From a virus, in IMG/VR virus record IMGVR_UViG_3300009149_003671, positions 1 through 25,260 of that record: a stretch of DNA of 25,260 nt, one strand, 5' to 3'. Shown piece by piece: positions 7,516 through 15,038 of the stretch. Made by a program: the position numbers and the translations under genes. Each line of letters begins with the position of its first letter. Within the stretch, counting starts at the first letter, position 1. The notes under the pieces are model-generated. The model did no database searches, was not told where the DNA came from, and saw nothing but the letters and a program-made list of their open reading frames with translations.

Positions 7516-8157
7516 CTACCGGGCTCCGACTCGTCTGCCGGTGTTCATGGACGAACGTCCTCGAAGCCGGGGCCGGGCCCGAACCCTGCCACGGCTGCCG
7601 GTGTTCTTGGCCCGTAGACGGTTGGCCGCACGTCCCGTGCGCTTCGCAACGCTGGGGCTGGTCTGCCTGCCTCGAGCGTTGGACTGAGAACGATTCGCCG
7701 AGTTCTTCACCTTCTGCTTGGGAGCGTTCTGACGAAGCTGATCGCGACGACGCGAGGACCGGGCCCCCTTGGCCTGCCACGCCCGACCATAAGCCTTCTT
7801 CTTCTCCTTCTTGTGGAACTGCTTGGTCTTCATGCGACCGAGGCGCTTCTTGGCGGCACCACGCTTGCCGACACGCTGATCGACAGCCTTCTTGGCCGCC
7901 CGGTAGTCGCCGGCAACCCTCCCGGCTGCCTTCTTGACCCTCCCGGCTGCCTTCTTGAGCGCGCTGAAGATACCCTCGAGGAGTTCTTCCTCACCGAGGC
8001 TCTCCGCGTGCTCGATCAGCAACGAGAGGAGAACCTCGTCCTCAAGGAGCTCCTCGTCGTCTTCGTCGAGACCGAACTCAAGAAGGTCCTCGTACAGCGC
8101 CGCAACCCCGTCTTCCGTGACGAGGTCATTCAGATCTTCGAGAAGGTCAAGCAGCAT
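7516..8157 (-). CDS. Bipartite acidic-leader/basic-tail internal head protein candidate
   Basis: ATG 8157 has CGGAG seven to eight bases upstream and palindrome copy 3 just before that. The 213-residue protein has an extremely acidic, Leu-rich N-terminal 65 residues (MLLDLLEDLNDLV, LEFGLDEDDEELLEDE), with several (L/I)-x-E sites including LLIEHAES and EEELLEGIFS. From about residue 70 it becomes protamine-like: KKAAGRVKKAAGRV, then Lys/Arg/Ala/Gly to the end. Cleavage after LLE-G would release the basic part. Known T4-type internal proteins are cut in this manner. The role in DNA condensation inside the head is inferred. Confidence 0.75.
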   Translation of the reverse strand: MLLDLLEDLNDLVTEDGVAALYEDLLEFGLDEDDEELLEDEVLLSLLIEHAESLGEEELLEGIFSALKKAAGRVKKAAGRVAGDYRAAKKAVDQRVGKRGAAKKRLGRMKTKQFHKKEKKKAYGRAWQAKGARSSRRRDQLRQNAPKQKVKNSANRSQSNARGRQTSPSVAKRTGRAANRLRAKNTGSRGRVRARPRLRGRSSMNTGRRVGAR

Positions 8158-8168
8158 GCTGGTCTCCG

Positions 8169-8183
8169 TGCAATCGGGTTGCA
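8169..8183. repeat. 15-bp palindrome copy 3 (one mismatch)
   Basis: TGCAATC-G-GGTTGCA, one mismatch from symmetry. It abuts the stop codon (8184-8186) of the upstream gene and ends 11 bases before ATG 8157, next to its ribosome-binding site. Confidence 0.85.
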
Positions 8184-8792
8184 TTAGGGCGCAACGAAGA
8201 GTTCCGTGGTGCTCATGCGGACCCTGGTGATCCCGCAGTTGTTCGGGCTGTAGATCCCGACCTGGAGCGAGCTACGGGACCGGTTCTGGACGAACAGGTA
8301 GTGCCGGTAAGGCACGACCGGGTCGGTGTTGGGGGCCAACGGAGCGATCTCACGCCGTTGCTCTCCGGGCTGGAGCGCCGGTCGGTTCGAGGGTGTGACC
8401 TTGTAGAGAGTCAGGCCAGCCGCCGAGACGCCGTTCCACGGGTCGAACAGGAGGAGCTTCGTGGCCGGCGTGCCCCCGTCGAAGATATCGACGACGCCGA
8501 GGACCTTGCCGTCAGCGAGGGAAACGATATCCCCGACCACGAGCTCCGTGTCGAACGACGTTCCAGCTCCAACGAGGGTCTGGTCGCCGTTCGCCAGGGT
8601 CACCGTGCCTGTCAGCGCGGTAGCCGCCAGGTCGTCGGCTGCCCGGTTGGGACCGTCGCCCGTGGCAATTCGGTAAATGAGCGGCCCGCCGCCCATGTTC
8701 TTCAGGTAGACGACGTAATCAGGGTCGACCCGTTCCAGGAACAGAGTGACCGAGACACCTGGGCCGACGATTTGGCTGTGGTCGAAGCTCAT
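8184..8792 (-). CDS. Beta-rich phage structural protein
   Basis: ATG 8792 follows the previous stop by two bases. The 202-residue product is beta-rich. Residues about 60-125 contain GTVTLANGDQTLVGAGTSFD, then VVGDIVSLADGKVLGVV and a LLLFDPWNG strand. This pattern (GTV...VxGxGTSF...GDxI) recurs in phage tail and head accessory proteins. The C-terminus HYLFVQNRSRSSLQVGIYSPNN also looks like a surface beta domain. There is no signal peptide and no catalytic motif. A decoration, neck or tail-fibre-associated role is possible; the family assignment is not firm. Confidence 0.75.
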   Translation of the reverse strand: MSFDHSQIVGPGVSVTLFLERVDPDYVVYLKNMGGGPLIYRIATGDGPNRAADDLAATALTGTVTLANGDQTLVGAGTSFDTELVVGDIVSLADGKVLGVVDIFDGGTPATKLLLFDPWNGVSAAGLTLYKVTPSNRPALQPGEQRREIAPLAPNTDPVVPYRHYLFVQNRSRSSLQVGIYSPNNCGITRVRMSTTELFVAP

Positions 8793-8794
8793 GG

Positions 8795-9073
8795 CTAACC
8801 TTGCTGCCGCGCTGCCGCGTTTCTCCGGCGACTACGCTGTGCCCGCTGTGCCCCACCACGATTGGCAGCGTGCTGGGCCACCTTCCGACGCCGAGGATCG
8901 ACGGCGGTGCCCCTGGATCCGATCACCTTGCCTGCCCCTCGTGCCTGAGCAGCAGCCCTGGCCGGGCTCGGACGCATGGCCCGTGTCCTGGCCGCCCTAC
9001 GTGCCGCTCCTTGGGAAAGCGGGCGACCTCGCTCAACGAGAACGGCAAGCTCTTCAAGAATCTCGTGAATCAT
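8795..9073 (-). CDS. Protamine-like small protein with cleavable leader
   Basis: ATG 9073 has GGGAGAG upstream and lies 9 bases after the terminase stop. The 92-residue protein opens MIHEILEELAVLVERGRP, an amphipathic helix ending L-V-E, and then is almost only Arg, Ala, Gly and Gln. The leader EELAVLVE is nearly the same as EELAFLVE in the gene at 18082, which otherwise encodes an unrelated protein. That points to a shared targeting and cleavage function, as with T4 prohead cargo. The basic remainder would bind DNA. No database family is recognised. Confidence 0.75.
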   Translation of the reverse strand: MIHEILEELAVLVERGRPLSQGAARRAARTRAMRPSPARAAAQARGAGKVIGSRGTAVDPRRRKVAQHAANRGGAQRAQRSRRRNAAARQQG

Positions 9074-9082
9074 GTGCTCTCC

Positions 9083-12000
9083 CTACAGGAACGCAGGCAT
9101 TTCAAAGTCGTCGTCAGGCGTGGTTCCGAACTGACGAGGACTCTCGTCGCCCCAGAGAATACTACCCGAAGCACCTGCCTGCCCGCTAGAAGACCCTTGA
9201 CTGGCAGAGACAGGTTCGTCCGACGTGACCGGAGGTGGAGGGCTGTATTCAAAGGGAGGGTGCTCGAGCCAGTGGGTGTAGGCGCAGCACGCAGCGTCGG
9301 CCACGTCCTTGAACCCGTTCGGTGGGTGGTCCACCCTGTTCGTCTTGTGGTTCTTCTGGAGCTCTCGAAGCTCCTTGAGGAGGGGTGGGTAGTCGTACAT
9401 CAGGACCCGGCCCTCGTAGATCCCTTGCTTGAATAGCTCGTAGGGTCCTGGGTTGTGGCAGGACCTGATCTCGCACTCGTAGCCCTCACGCTCGAGGGAC
9501 TGCTTCAGACCGACGTATTGCCAGCGGTCCATGCTGACCGAGCGAATGGGCACGCCGAGCTTGGTGAGCATCATGACCAGGGACACCAGGTTGTCCTGAA
9601 GGATCTCGCCGTCACGGGGAGGCACGATCCTCAGGGTCACGTCGAAGCGGACCATGTGGACCTGCTTCTTGAAGACCTGGAGGCCCTCTCGACGCTCTAC
9701 GATCTTCGCCCCGCAAACATGGCTGACCACGAAGCCGGTGTTGCAACTGTTCAGGCTCGCGTCGATATGGGCGTGCCGACTAGCGTGAGGGCAACAAAGT
9801 GGCTTCCTGGCGCTCATGTTGACCAGAGCTCCCCAGATCCCACGGTAGGGGGTTCCACTCTCGTAATCGTAAAGCTGGAACGGGTGAATGAACGCCGGGT
9901 CCACCATGGCCTGGAGCTTCTCCCGCTGCGTAATGAACGGCTCCACGACGACCGTGGCGAAGCCGGCGTCGTCACGAATGGCCGACTCAATGTCAGCCTC
10001 GAAGTCAGACCTGTAGTCCTCCGGGATCTCGATCACCCGGCAGCCTTCCGGCATGGCCTCGACGTCCTCGCCGACGTGCATGATCCGGGACCTGTGAACC
10101 TCGTTGCCGACAAAGACCTTGAACGTCTCCGCGGAGTAGTTCGAGCGGTTCACGTCCCACGTCGAGTATTCCCGGTAGAACACGTGAGGGTCAGACAGAG
10201 CCTGGCGGACCCGCTTCTCGGTGAAGTCCTCCTTGGTCCTCTTCGACGAGACGATCACGAGCTTGCCGGGAAGCCGTCCCGCGCTCAGGAAGCGCGACTT
10301 CATGCGTCGGATAATGTTGTTGTAGAGGGCCGTTGGCTTGTCGGCTTCACCTTCTACGGTCGCGGAGTTCTTCTCTGAGACCATGAAGTTGGCCTCGTCC
10401 ATGATCCCGCCGAAGGCGTTGGTTCCGATAATGTTCGACGAGCTAGCGGTGCCCCCAAGGATATGGACGTTCTTCGGGAACGTGATCCCGGCCTGAATGT
10501 CCTTGTAGCCCATGCGAATGAAGAACGGGGAGAGCTTCAGCTTGCTGCCAATGCTGTCGAAGACGACCTCCTTGGCCACCTTCTCGTTGATCGACACGTT
10601 GACGAAGTGAATCTTCGAGCCCGGTCCGAGACCGTAGGCTTGAGCCGGGTCCCGCAGGCAGAGGCACTCGTAGACCATGCGTATCACGATCAGCGTCGCC
10701 AGGTACGTGTTGTGGAGAACGATCCCATTACCCACGAAGTTCTTCGTTGCCGGAACGGACAGATCGTACACAGGCTGAACGCCGGTACTCTCGATCGAAT
10801 TGACCTGCTCCCAGACCAGATCGTTACTAGACAGCCAGGCGTACTTGCCGGAGTAGGACTCCTCCTCACAGAGCCTCTCGAACTTCTCCCTGGATAGGTT
10901 CTGGCTACGCGGACAGCGCCAACGCTTCATGAAGCCGGGCTGTTGCTTCGCGGGAAGCTCGTCCCGGATCTCCTTGAGCTGGTCGTAGGAGACTGGCACC
11001 ACGTCGGTATTCGGGTTCGACTTGGTGCGGAGGCACTCGTCATATAGAGCGCGGCAGGCGTCTTCCTTGTCCCCCAGGAAGAATCCAACCTCGTCGAAGA
11101 ACCGCACGATGTTCTTGGAGCCGGTGACCGAGAGGGTCCAGGCGTCGAAGACGTGCTTCCTGCCATCCGGTCCTCGATAGTGCTTCTTCTTGGGGACCTT
11201 CCTGGAGAGGACTCCGAGCCGCAAGAGCATGAATCTCAGGTCTTCGATCAGACCGTTGCTGGCGAGGGTGACCTCGACCTTCCTGGGCTGCTTGACGGAG
11301 ACAGACCCGTCACAGGACAGGAAGCGGTTCAGGAACAATGCAATCTGATTGCACGGGAGACCGTAGAACTGGGCCGGCGCACGCTTGAGCTTGGAGAGGG
11401 TGTCCATGCCCCACCTGCGAACGAACGGTCGAAGACCAAGCAGGTTCATTTGCCGGGTCTTCCCTGCCATTCTCGACCAGCCAACACCCGTCTTTCCGAC
11501 GCTTGAGTCCTCTGGATTACCGACTATCTCTGCGAGACGGACCACCTCCTTCAGGATCGTCACGTCTGCCTTGGTAAAGGTAGTGTGCTGGGTGCAGCCG
11601 CCGTCTGCCGCCAAGAAGGCAACAAGAGCCACCTCGTCGTCGGTGATCTCGAGCGGCTTGCTCGGGCCGGGAACCCTGCGCGGGCAGGCCACCAGGTCCT
11701 TGATCTTGAGCTGGTCGGCCTCGACCCAGCCCTGCGTCGTGTAGACCTTGTGATCGGTGGACAGCTCGATCTGCTGACCAGCGGCGAGGGTCAACCTGAC
11801 GCACGGCTTCTGACCTGACTCGAACGCCGTAGCCTGCTGCTCAGAGAACGTCCCAGACGGCTCCAGCATGGACAGCGTTGCGAACCCCTCAGACCGTCGA
11901 GTCAGTGCTCCAACGGTCGACCTAGATCCGTCGCAAACCACTTCTGTATCAGGACTTATGCACTTCCCCCACCCGATTGCCCCGCCAAGAATCGCCTCGT

Positions 12001-12304
12001 GATAGTCCCCGGCGAATAGCTCCTCGAGGTCTCCCATGAGGGTCGGGTAAACGCTGACCGCCTTGCCCATGTAGTAGGGGTTCTCGAAGAACTCCCTGAC
12101 CGAGACAGGCTCACGCTCGTAGTGGAGCTCGTGGGTGACCTTGAGGAGCTCTGACCTCCCGGTCGTGTCCATTTCCTCGATCGCCGACAGGATCAGCCGC
12201 TGCTGAGCCGGGGTCATTCTCCCCCAGTCGTCCTTCAGGCTCTCCTGCACCTCGTCCTTGGTGAGGAAGCTCTGGTAGCGACCGTGGTGATTGTTCCTGA
12301 TCAC
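9083..12304 (-). CDS. terL: Terminase large subunit (packaging ATPase/nuclease) interrupted by an intein
   Basis: The packaging motor pumps DNA into the prohead and cuts it. The start is set at GTG 12304, which overlaps the upstream stop as GTGA; GTG 12340 in the same frame is an alternative. Of 1073 residues, 418 are an intein inserted after the Walker A lysine (GGAIGWGK, residues 107-114), so the extein has about 655 residues. After the intein come TYLATLIVIRM, the Walker B-like AFGGIMDEANFM, and an RNase H-like nuclease domain with likely acidic residues in HAHIDASLN, VSMDRWQYVG and FKDVADAACCAY. The C-terminal tail is Ser/Gly/Pro-rich. The ATPase cannot work until the intein is removed. 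Confidence 0.93.
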   Translation of the reverse strand: MIRNNHHGRYQSFLTKDEVQESLKDDWGRMTPAQQRLILSAIEEMDTTGRSELLKVTHELHYEREPVSVREFFENPYYMGKAVSVYPTLMGDLEELFAGDYHEAILGGAIGWGKCISPDTEVVCDGSRSTVGALTRRSEGFATLSMLEPSGTFSEQQATAFESGQKPCVRLTLAAGQQIELSTDHKVYTTQGWVEADQLKIKDLVACPRRVPGPSKPLEITDDEVALVAFLAADGGCTQHTTFTKADVTILKEVVRLAEIVGNPEDSSVGKTGVGWSRMAGKTRQMNLLGLRPFVRRWGMDTLSKLKRAPAQFYGLPCNQIALFLNRFLSCDGSVSVKQPRKVEVTLASNGLIEDLRFMLLRLGVLSRKVPKKKHYRGPDGRKHVFDAWTLSVTGSKNIVRFFDEVGFFLGDKEDACRALYDECLRTKSNPNTDVVPVSYDQLKEIRDELPAKQQPGFMKRWRCPRSQNLSREKFERLCEEESYSGKYAWLSSNDLVWEQVNSIESTGVQPVYDLSVPATKNFVGNGIVLHNTYLATLIVIRMVYECLCLRDPAQAYGLGPGSKIHFVNVSINEKVAKEVVFDSIGSKLKLSPFFIRMGYKDIQAGITFPKNVHILGGTASSSNIIGTNAFGGIMDEANFMVSEKNSATVEGEADKPTALYNNIIRRMKSRFLSAGRLPGKLVIVSSKRTKEDFTEKRVRQALSDPHVFYREYSTWDVNRSNYSAETFKVFVGNEVHRSRIMHVGEDVEAMPEGCRVIEIPEDYRSDFEADIESAIRDDAGFATVVVEPFITQREKLQAMVDPAFIHPFQLYDYESGTPYRGIWGALVNMSARKPLCCPHASRHAHIDASLNSCNTGFVVSHVCGAKIVERREGLQVFKKQVHMVRFDVTLRIVPPRDGEILQDNLVSLVMMLTKLGVPIRSVSMDRWQYVGLKQSLEREGYECEIRSCHNPGPYELFKQGIYEGRVLMYDYPPLLKELRELQKNHKTNRVDHPPNGFKDVADAACCAYTHWLEHPPFEYSPPPPVTSDEPVSASQGSSSGQAGASGSILWGDESPRQFGTTPDDDFEMPAFL
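10709..11962 (-). mobile_element. Intein with LAGLIDADG-type homing endonuclease in the terminase Walker A motif
   Basis: The 418-residue element begins with Cys (CISPDTEVVCDG) and ends VGNGIVLHN, followed by Thr of the extein. These are the standard splicing residues (Cys1, terminal His-Asn, Thr +1). Block B is visible as LSTDHKVYTTQGW, and block F as VYDLSVPATKNFVGNG. Two LAGLIDADG-like motifs, LVAFLAADGG and FLNRFLSCDGSV, mark a homing endonuclease that could spread the intein to empty terminase alleles. The P-loop is a frequent insertion target in phage terminases and other ATPases. All splicing residues look intact, so the intein is probably active. Confidence 0.9.
11339..11353. repeat. 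15-bp palindrome copy 4 (perfect), inside the intein
   Basis: TGCAATC-T-GATTGCA, perfect 7-1-7. It encodes Cys-Asn-Gln-Ile-Ala just before the second LAGLIDADG motif of the intein endonuclease. It is the only copy within a coding region. Confidence 0.85.
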
Positions 12305-12612
12305 GCGAGACGGGCCCTCGCCTTGTGGAGGGAGGTCCACAACCTAGCAACGAGGCGCTCCTGGGGATCGTCTAGGCTCTCCTTGCTGAGAATCTTCACG
12401 ACCTGGATCGCCCGATCGTAGTGCTTCCGATTTCCGAAGGACTTCTTCTTGGTGTCCACGAGCTCGAGGAGATCAAGAATGTCCTCGGCGTACACGTCAC
12501 GGATTCCGATAAGCGAGGCGACGAGGAACCGACCGTAAAACTCGATCTGAAACCAAGGGTTCTCCTTGGGCTTCAGATTGAGGTCTAGCTTCTTCGGCTC
12601 CTTGAGCTTCAC
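12301..12612 (-). CDS. Small hypothetical protein upstream of terminase
   Basis: GTG 12612 directly follows the nuclease stop, with GGAGG about ten bases upstream. The 103-residue protein is basic, with KLKEPKKLDLNLKPKENPW at the N-terminus, a hydrophobic helix (FYGRFLVASLIGIRDVY) and an Arg-rich end (LVARLWTSLHKARARLA). It overlaps the terminase start by four bases. Small terminase subunits often sit here, but I see no recognisable DNA-binding helix-turn-helix and the protein is short for that role, so I leave it unnamed. Confidence 0.75.
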   Translation of the reverse strand: MKLKEPKKLDLNLKPKENPWFQIEFYGRFLVASLIGIRDVYAEDILDLLELVDTKKKSFGNRKHYDRAIQVVKILSKESLDDPQERLVARLWTSLHKARARLA

Positions 12613-12993
12613 CTACTTCTTGCCTCCGAAATACGCTGTGGCGTGCCCTTCCTCGACAAGGGTCTGGTTGACGTGAACCGAAGGCTGCCCTTCGCGGTCT
12701 ACGAAGATATCGACGAGCCAGCGGCCGAACTTACCTTGCTTGTCCTTGTGGGTCATGATCTTGATAACTCCGTCGTTGTCACTCTCGAGAAGCTCCTGTA
12801 GACGTGCCTTGGCGGCCATGCCTGCCAACCACTCCACGCTCTCCTTCTGGACTCCGTAGGTCTCCGGGGTGTCGATCCCGTAGAGACGAACACGGTCCCG
12901 AACGTAGGTGCGGAACCCGAGGTCAATGATCAGGTCGAGGGTGTCCCCGTCCACGATCTTCACGACCTCTGCTCTGTATTCGTAGAGGGACAT
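12613..12993 (-). CDS. Staphylococcal-nuclease-fold nuclease (thermonuclease-like)
   Basis: ATG 12993 opens a 126-residue SNase-fold protein. Key residues are present: VDGDTLDL (Asp15, Asp17), RLYGIDTPET (Arg36, Asp41, Glu44) and GKFGRWL (Arg91), which correspond to Asp21, Arg35, Asp40, Glu43 and Arg87 of the staphylococcal enzyme. The C-terminus VNQTLVEEGHATAYFGGK is also typical. It likely cuts single- or double-stranded nucleic acid in a calcium-dependent manner. There is no signal peptide and no cargo-type leader. Location next to the terminase may link it to DNA packaging or to breakdown of host DNA. Confidence 0.92.
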   Translation of the reverse strand: MSLYEYRAEVVKIVDGDTLDLIIDLGFRTYVRDRVRLYGIDTPETYGVQKESVEWLAGMAAKARLQELLESDNDGVIKIMTHKDKQGKFGRWLVDIFVDREGQPSVHVNQTLVEEGHATAYFGGKK

Positions 12994-13014
12994 TCGTTCC
13001 GCCTTCTCTGGAGG

Positions 13015-14523
13015 TTACCTGGTGGGGAGCTCGTCCCGAACGAAGTCGCTCCGAAGGTACTTCCGCATGATCTTGAGTTGCTGCCGTGCTCCGCCGATCC
13101 CGCGCTTGCCAGTCTCGTCTTCCAGAGACGCGGTCAGCCACTTGATCGCCTTCTCCGTCGGCACGTAGAGCTTACGCTCCAGGTCCTCGTGCCGCAGGTG
13201 GATCCCGCCGTCACAGCAGGTGTCTCCTTCTACGAACTCGTCGTGGAGGACCTCGAGGGTGCCCTTGAGCTTGCCGAGCCGCTCGAGGGCTAGCTCCGGG
13301 TTCCGCTCGAAGATCCTCCAGACGTTCTTCACACGTAGGTCAATCGCCCGGAGCTTGTCGTGGTGGACCTTCACGACGCCTTGGCTGTAGTGCTCGAGCA
13401 GCACAGGTCGCGCACGATTCATAGACTCCGCCTTCACCAGCTCGAACGGACCGTCGTCTTTCCAAACCTCACGGAGCGCGTCCTCCATGGTCCCTTTCCG
13501 CTCTCTGTGTCCCCAGGGCTCCATTTTCCGGTCGAACTCGCTGATCTGAATAGGGTGGGTGCTCTTATTCGGTCTGGAGCTTCGGTGGACGACGTAGTTG
13601 TTCACGTTTGCTCGGCTACTCTTGAGCCTCACGTGGACGGTCTTCTTGCCCCGGGCCTTCTTCAGGACCGGCGATAGGTCCTTCGCCATAATGGCCGCCC
13701 GCTTCAAGGACCCAAAGTCGAAATCGTCAGTCCAAGGGGACTTCAACCTACCAGCCGCTGCGTGCTCTTCCCCGGCCCTGACGCCGGCCTCGACCCACCT
13801 AAGAACCTCCTGCGGGCTGATCTTCCCCGCTTCAAGGTCGTCCTCAAGATCACCGGTAGCGACCCACACGGCTGTGTCGTCGGCCTTAGCGAATACGTCC
13901 CAGAACTTCTTAGAGATCTTCGCCTCCGTGAGCATGAGATCGGGAGGGGTGCGGTGCTCGAGCTGCACCTTCCAGATCTTGGGCCGAATGCCTTTGGCCC
14001 TCGCGGCCATGAGCCTCGTGTTCCCTCCGATCAGGTAGGGGGGCTTGTCCTTTCTGAAGAGCACCACAGGTGCGGGCATGTTCCCGCCCTTGTCCAGTCC
14101 GGCTTCGACCCTGCTGATATCTCGTTCGTACTCCTTGGCCAGGTCGCGGGCCTTCTCGGGCGTGTCCGTCTCCCAGGAGTCGGTGTTCTCCATGCCCTCC
14201 CAGTCCTTGTCGGAGAGTTTGGACACGCCCCCCTTCTTGGCAGCGTGCTTGAGCTTCCTGGGGTCCACGCCGAGCTCCTCGGCAGTCCGCTCGATCTCTC
14301 CCATTTCGTCGCCGAGATCGGGCTTCCTCCACTTGGGCTGACGTTTGGGCGCAGCTCCCTTCTTGCTGAACGTCCGGCCCCCGGCCTGCGCCTCGCCCCC
14401 TTTGGGAATGAACACGGTCCTGCCCTGAATGTTCACGTAGTTGCCGGGATTGCCGGCCTGGTAGTCCGTATCGTCGAACGGACCGGTTTCCATGAGGAGG
14501 TGGGGAGGAGTGCGGTGGGTCAT
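13015..14523 (-). CDS. Cargo-type protein with ParB-like domain and a second, internal targeting peptide
   Basis: ATG 14523 lies two bases after the previous stop, with GGAG upstream. The 502-residue protein begins MTHRTPPHLLMETG, the shared leader with L-M-E cleavage site. Residues 148-187 (MPAPVVLFRKDKPPYLIGG, then NTRLMAARAKGIRPKIW) match the ParB/sulfiredoxin-like fold, whose GGxxR loop binds nucleotide. Immediately after, at residues 189-200, EHRTPPDLMLTE repeats the leader, followed by Ala. The remaining 300 residues are helical and basic with a Cys-Cys pair (GDTCCDGG). The simplest explanation is fusion of two cargo genes that kept both peptides. A packaged nuclease or DNA-binding effector is inferred. 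Confidence 0.8.
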   Translation of the reverse strand: MTHRTPPHLLMETGPFDDTDYQAGNPGNYVNIQGRTVFIPKGGEAQAGGRTFSKKGAAPKRQPKWRKPDLGDEMGEIERTAEELGVDPRKLKHAAKKGGVSKLSDKDWEGMENTDSWETDTPEKARDLAKEYERDISRVEAGLDKGGNMPAPVVLFRKDKPPYLIGGNTRLMAARAKGIRPKIWKVQLEHRTPPDLMLTEAKISKKFWDVFAKADDTAVWVATGDLEDDLEAGKISPQEVLRWVEAGVRAGEEHAAAGRLKSPWTDDFDFGSLKRAAIMAKDLSPVLKKARGKKTVHVRLKSSRANVNNYVVHRSSRPNKSTHPIQISEFDRKMEPWGHRERKGTMEDALREVWKDDGPFELVKAESMNRARPVLLEHYSQGVVKVHHDKLRAIDLRVKNVWRIFERNPELALERLGKLKGTLEVLHDEFVEGDTCCDGGIHLRHEDLERKLYVPTEKAIKWLTASLEDETGKRGIGGARQQLKIMRKYLRSDFVRDELPTR

Positions 14524-14525
14524 AG

Positions 14526-15038
14526 CTACTCCGGATCCGGTGGGAACTTGGGAACACGAAGGGCCAGACGGAGCTTGTAGGTGGAGGTGGCGATCTCGTC
14601 CGTCCACTTGGCGATCACCTTCTTGTTGGTGGCACCGAGAGCGCCGTCGAGAGACTCCATGAGCCCGGTCACGTGATCGAACCTACGACGCTGTCGGCTG
14701 TTCACGTCACGGATCTTCTCGGCGTCTCGGAGCTTGAAGCGCTTGGTGAAGTAGCGCCTGCCGATCTTGACGTATTTGAGAGCCGTCTCCTCGTCGTCCG
14801 GGTGGATCTCATGAGTGAAGAACGCGTTCACGAGAGCCTCCTTACCGTGCCACGGTTCCCAGTCGGCCATTCGCTCGGCCCCAGCCCCGGGACGCTCCTT
14901 CTTTGAGGGACGCTCGCCGAAGGAGTAGAGGTTGAGGAGATCGTCGAGCCGAGCTCGAATGACGACGAGCGCCTTCCTTGCTGCGCTCTTGTCGATCTCC
15001 GCCTCCATGAGGAGGTGAGGGGGTGTGCGGTGGGTCAT
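14526..15038 (-). CDS. Cargo-type helical protein with MTHRTPPHLLMEA leader
   Basis: ATG 15038 overlaps the upstream stop (ATGA) and has AAGGAG upstream. The 170-residue protein begins MTHRTPPHLLMEAEID; ten of its first twelve residues form the shared leader, identical with that of the next gene. Cleavage would fall after L-M-E, before Ala. The remainder is helical and charged, with KALVVIRARLDDLLNLYSF, then a GERPSKKERPG linker and a basic helical C-terminal half (RRYFTKRFKLRDAEKIRD). No enzyme motif is seen. It is probably a virion-internal protein. Confidence 0.82.
   Translation of the reverse strand: MTHRTPPHLLMEAEIDKSAARKALVVIRARLDDLLNLYSFGERPSKKERPGAGAERMADWEPWHGKEALVNAFFTHEIHPDDEETALKYVKIGRRYFTKRFKLRDAEKIRDVNSRQRRRFDHVTGLMESLDGALGATNKKVIAKWTDEIATSTYKLRLALRVPKFPPDPE

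Noticed and set aside
5741-7687. Long plus-strand frames opposite the large helical gene
   Set aside because: Their products are Leu/Val/Arg/Gly-rich mirror sequence of a good minus-strand gene, with no ribosome-binding sites and no family motifs.
12301-12612. Small terminase subunit
   Set aside because: Position fits, but there is no visible helix-turn-helix and the length is short; kept as hypothetical.
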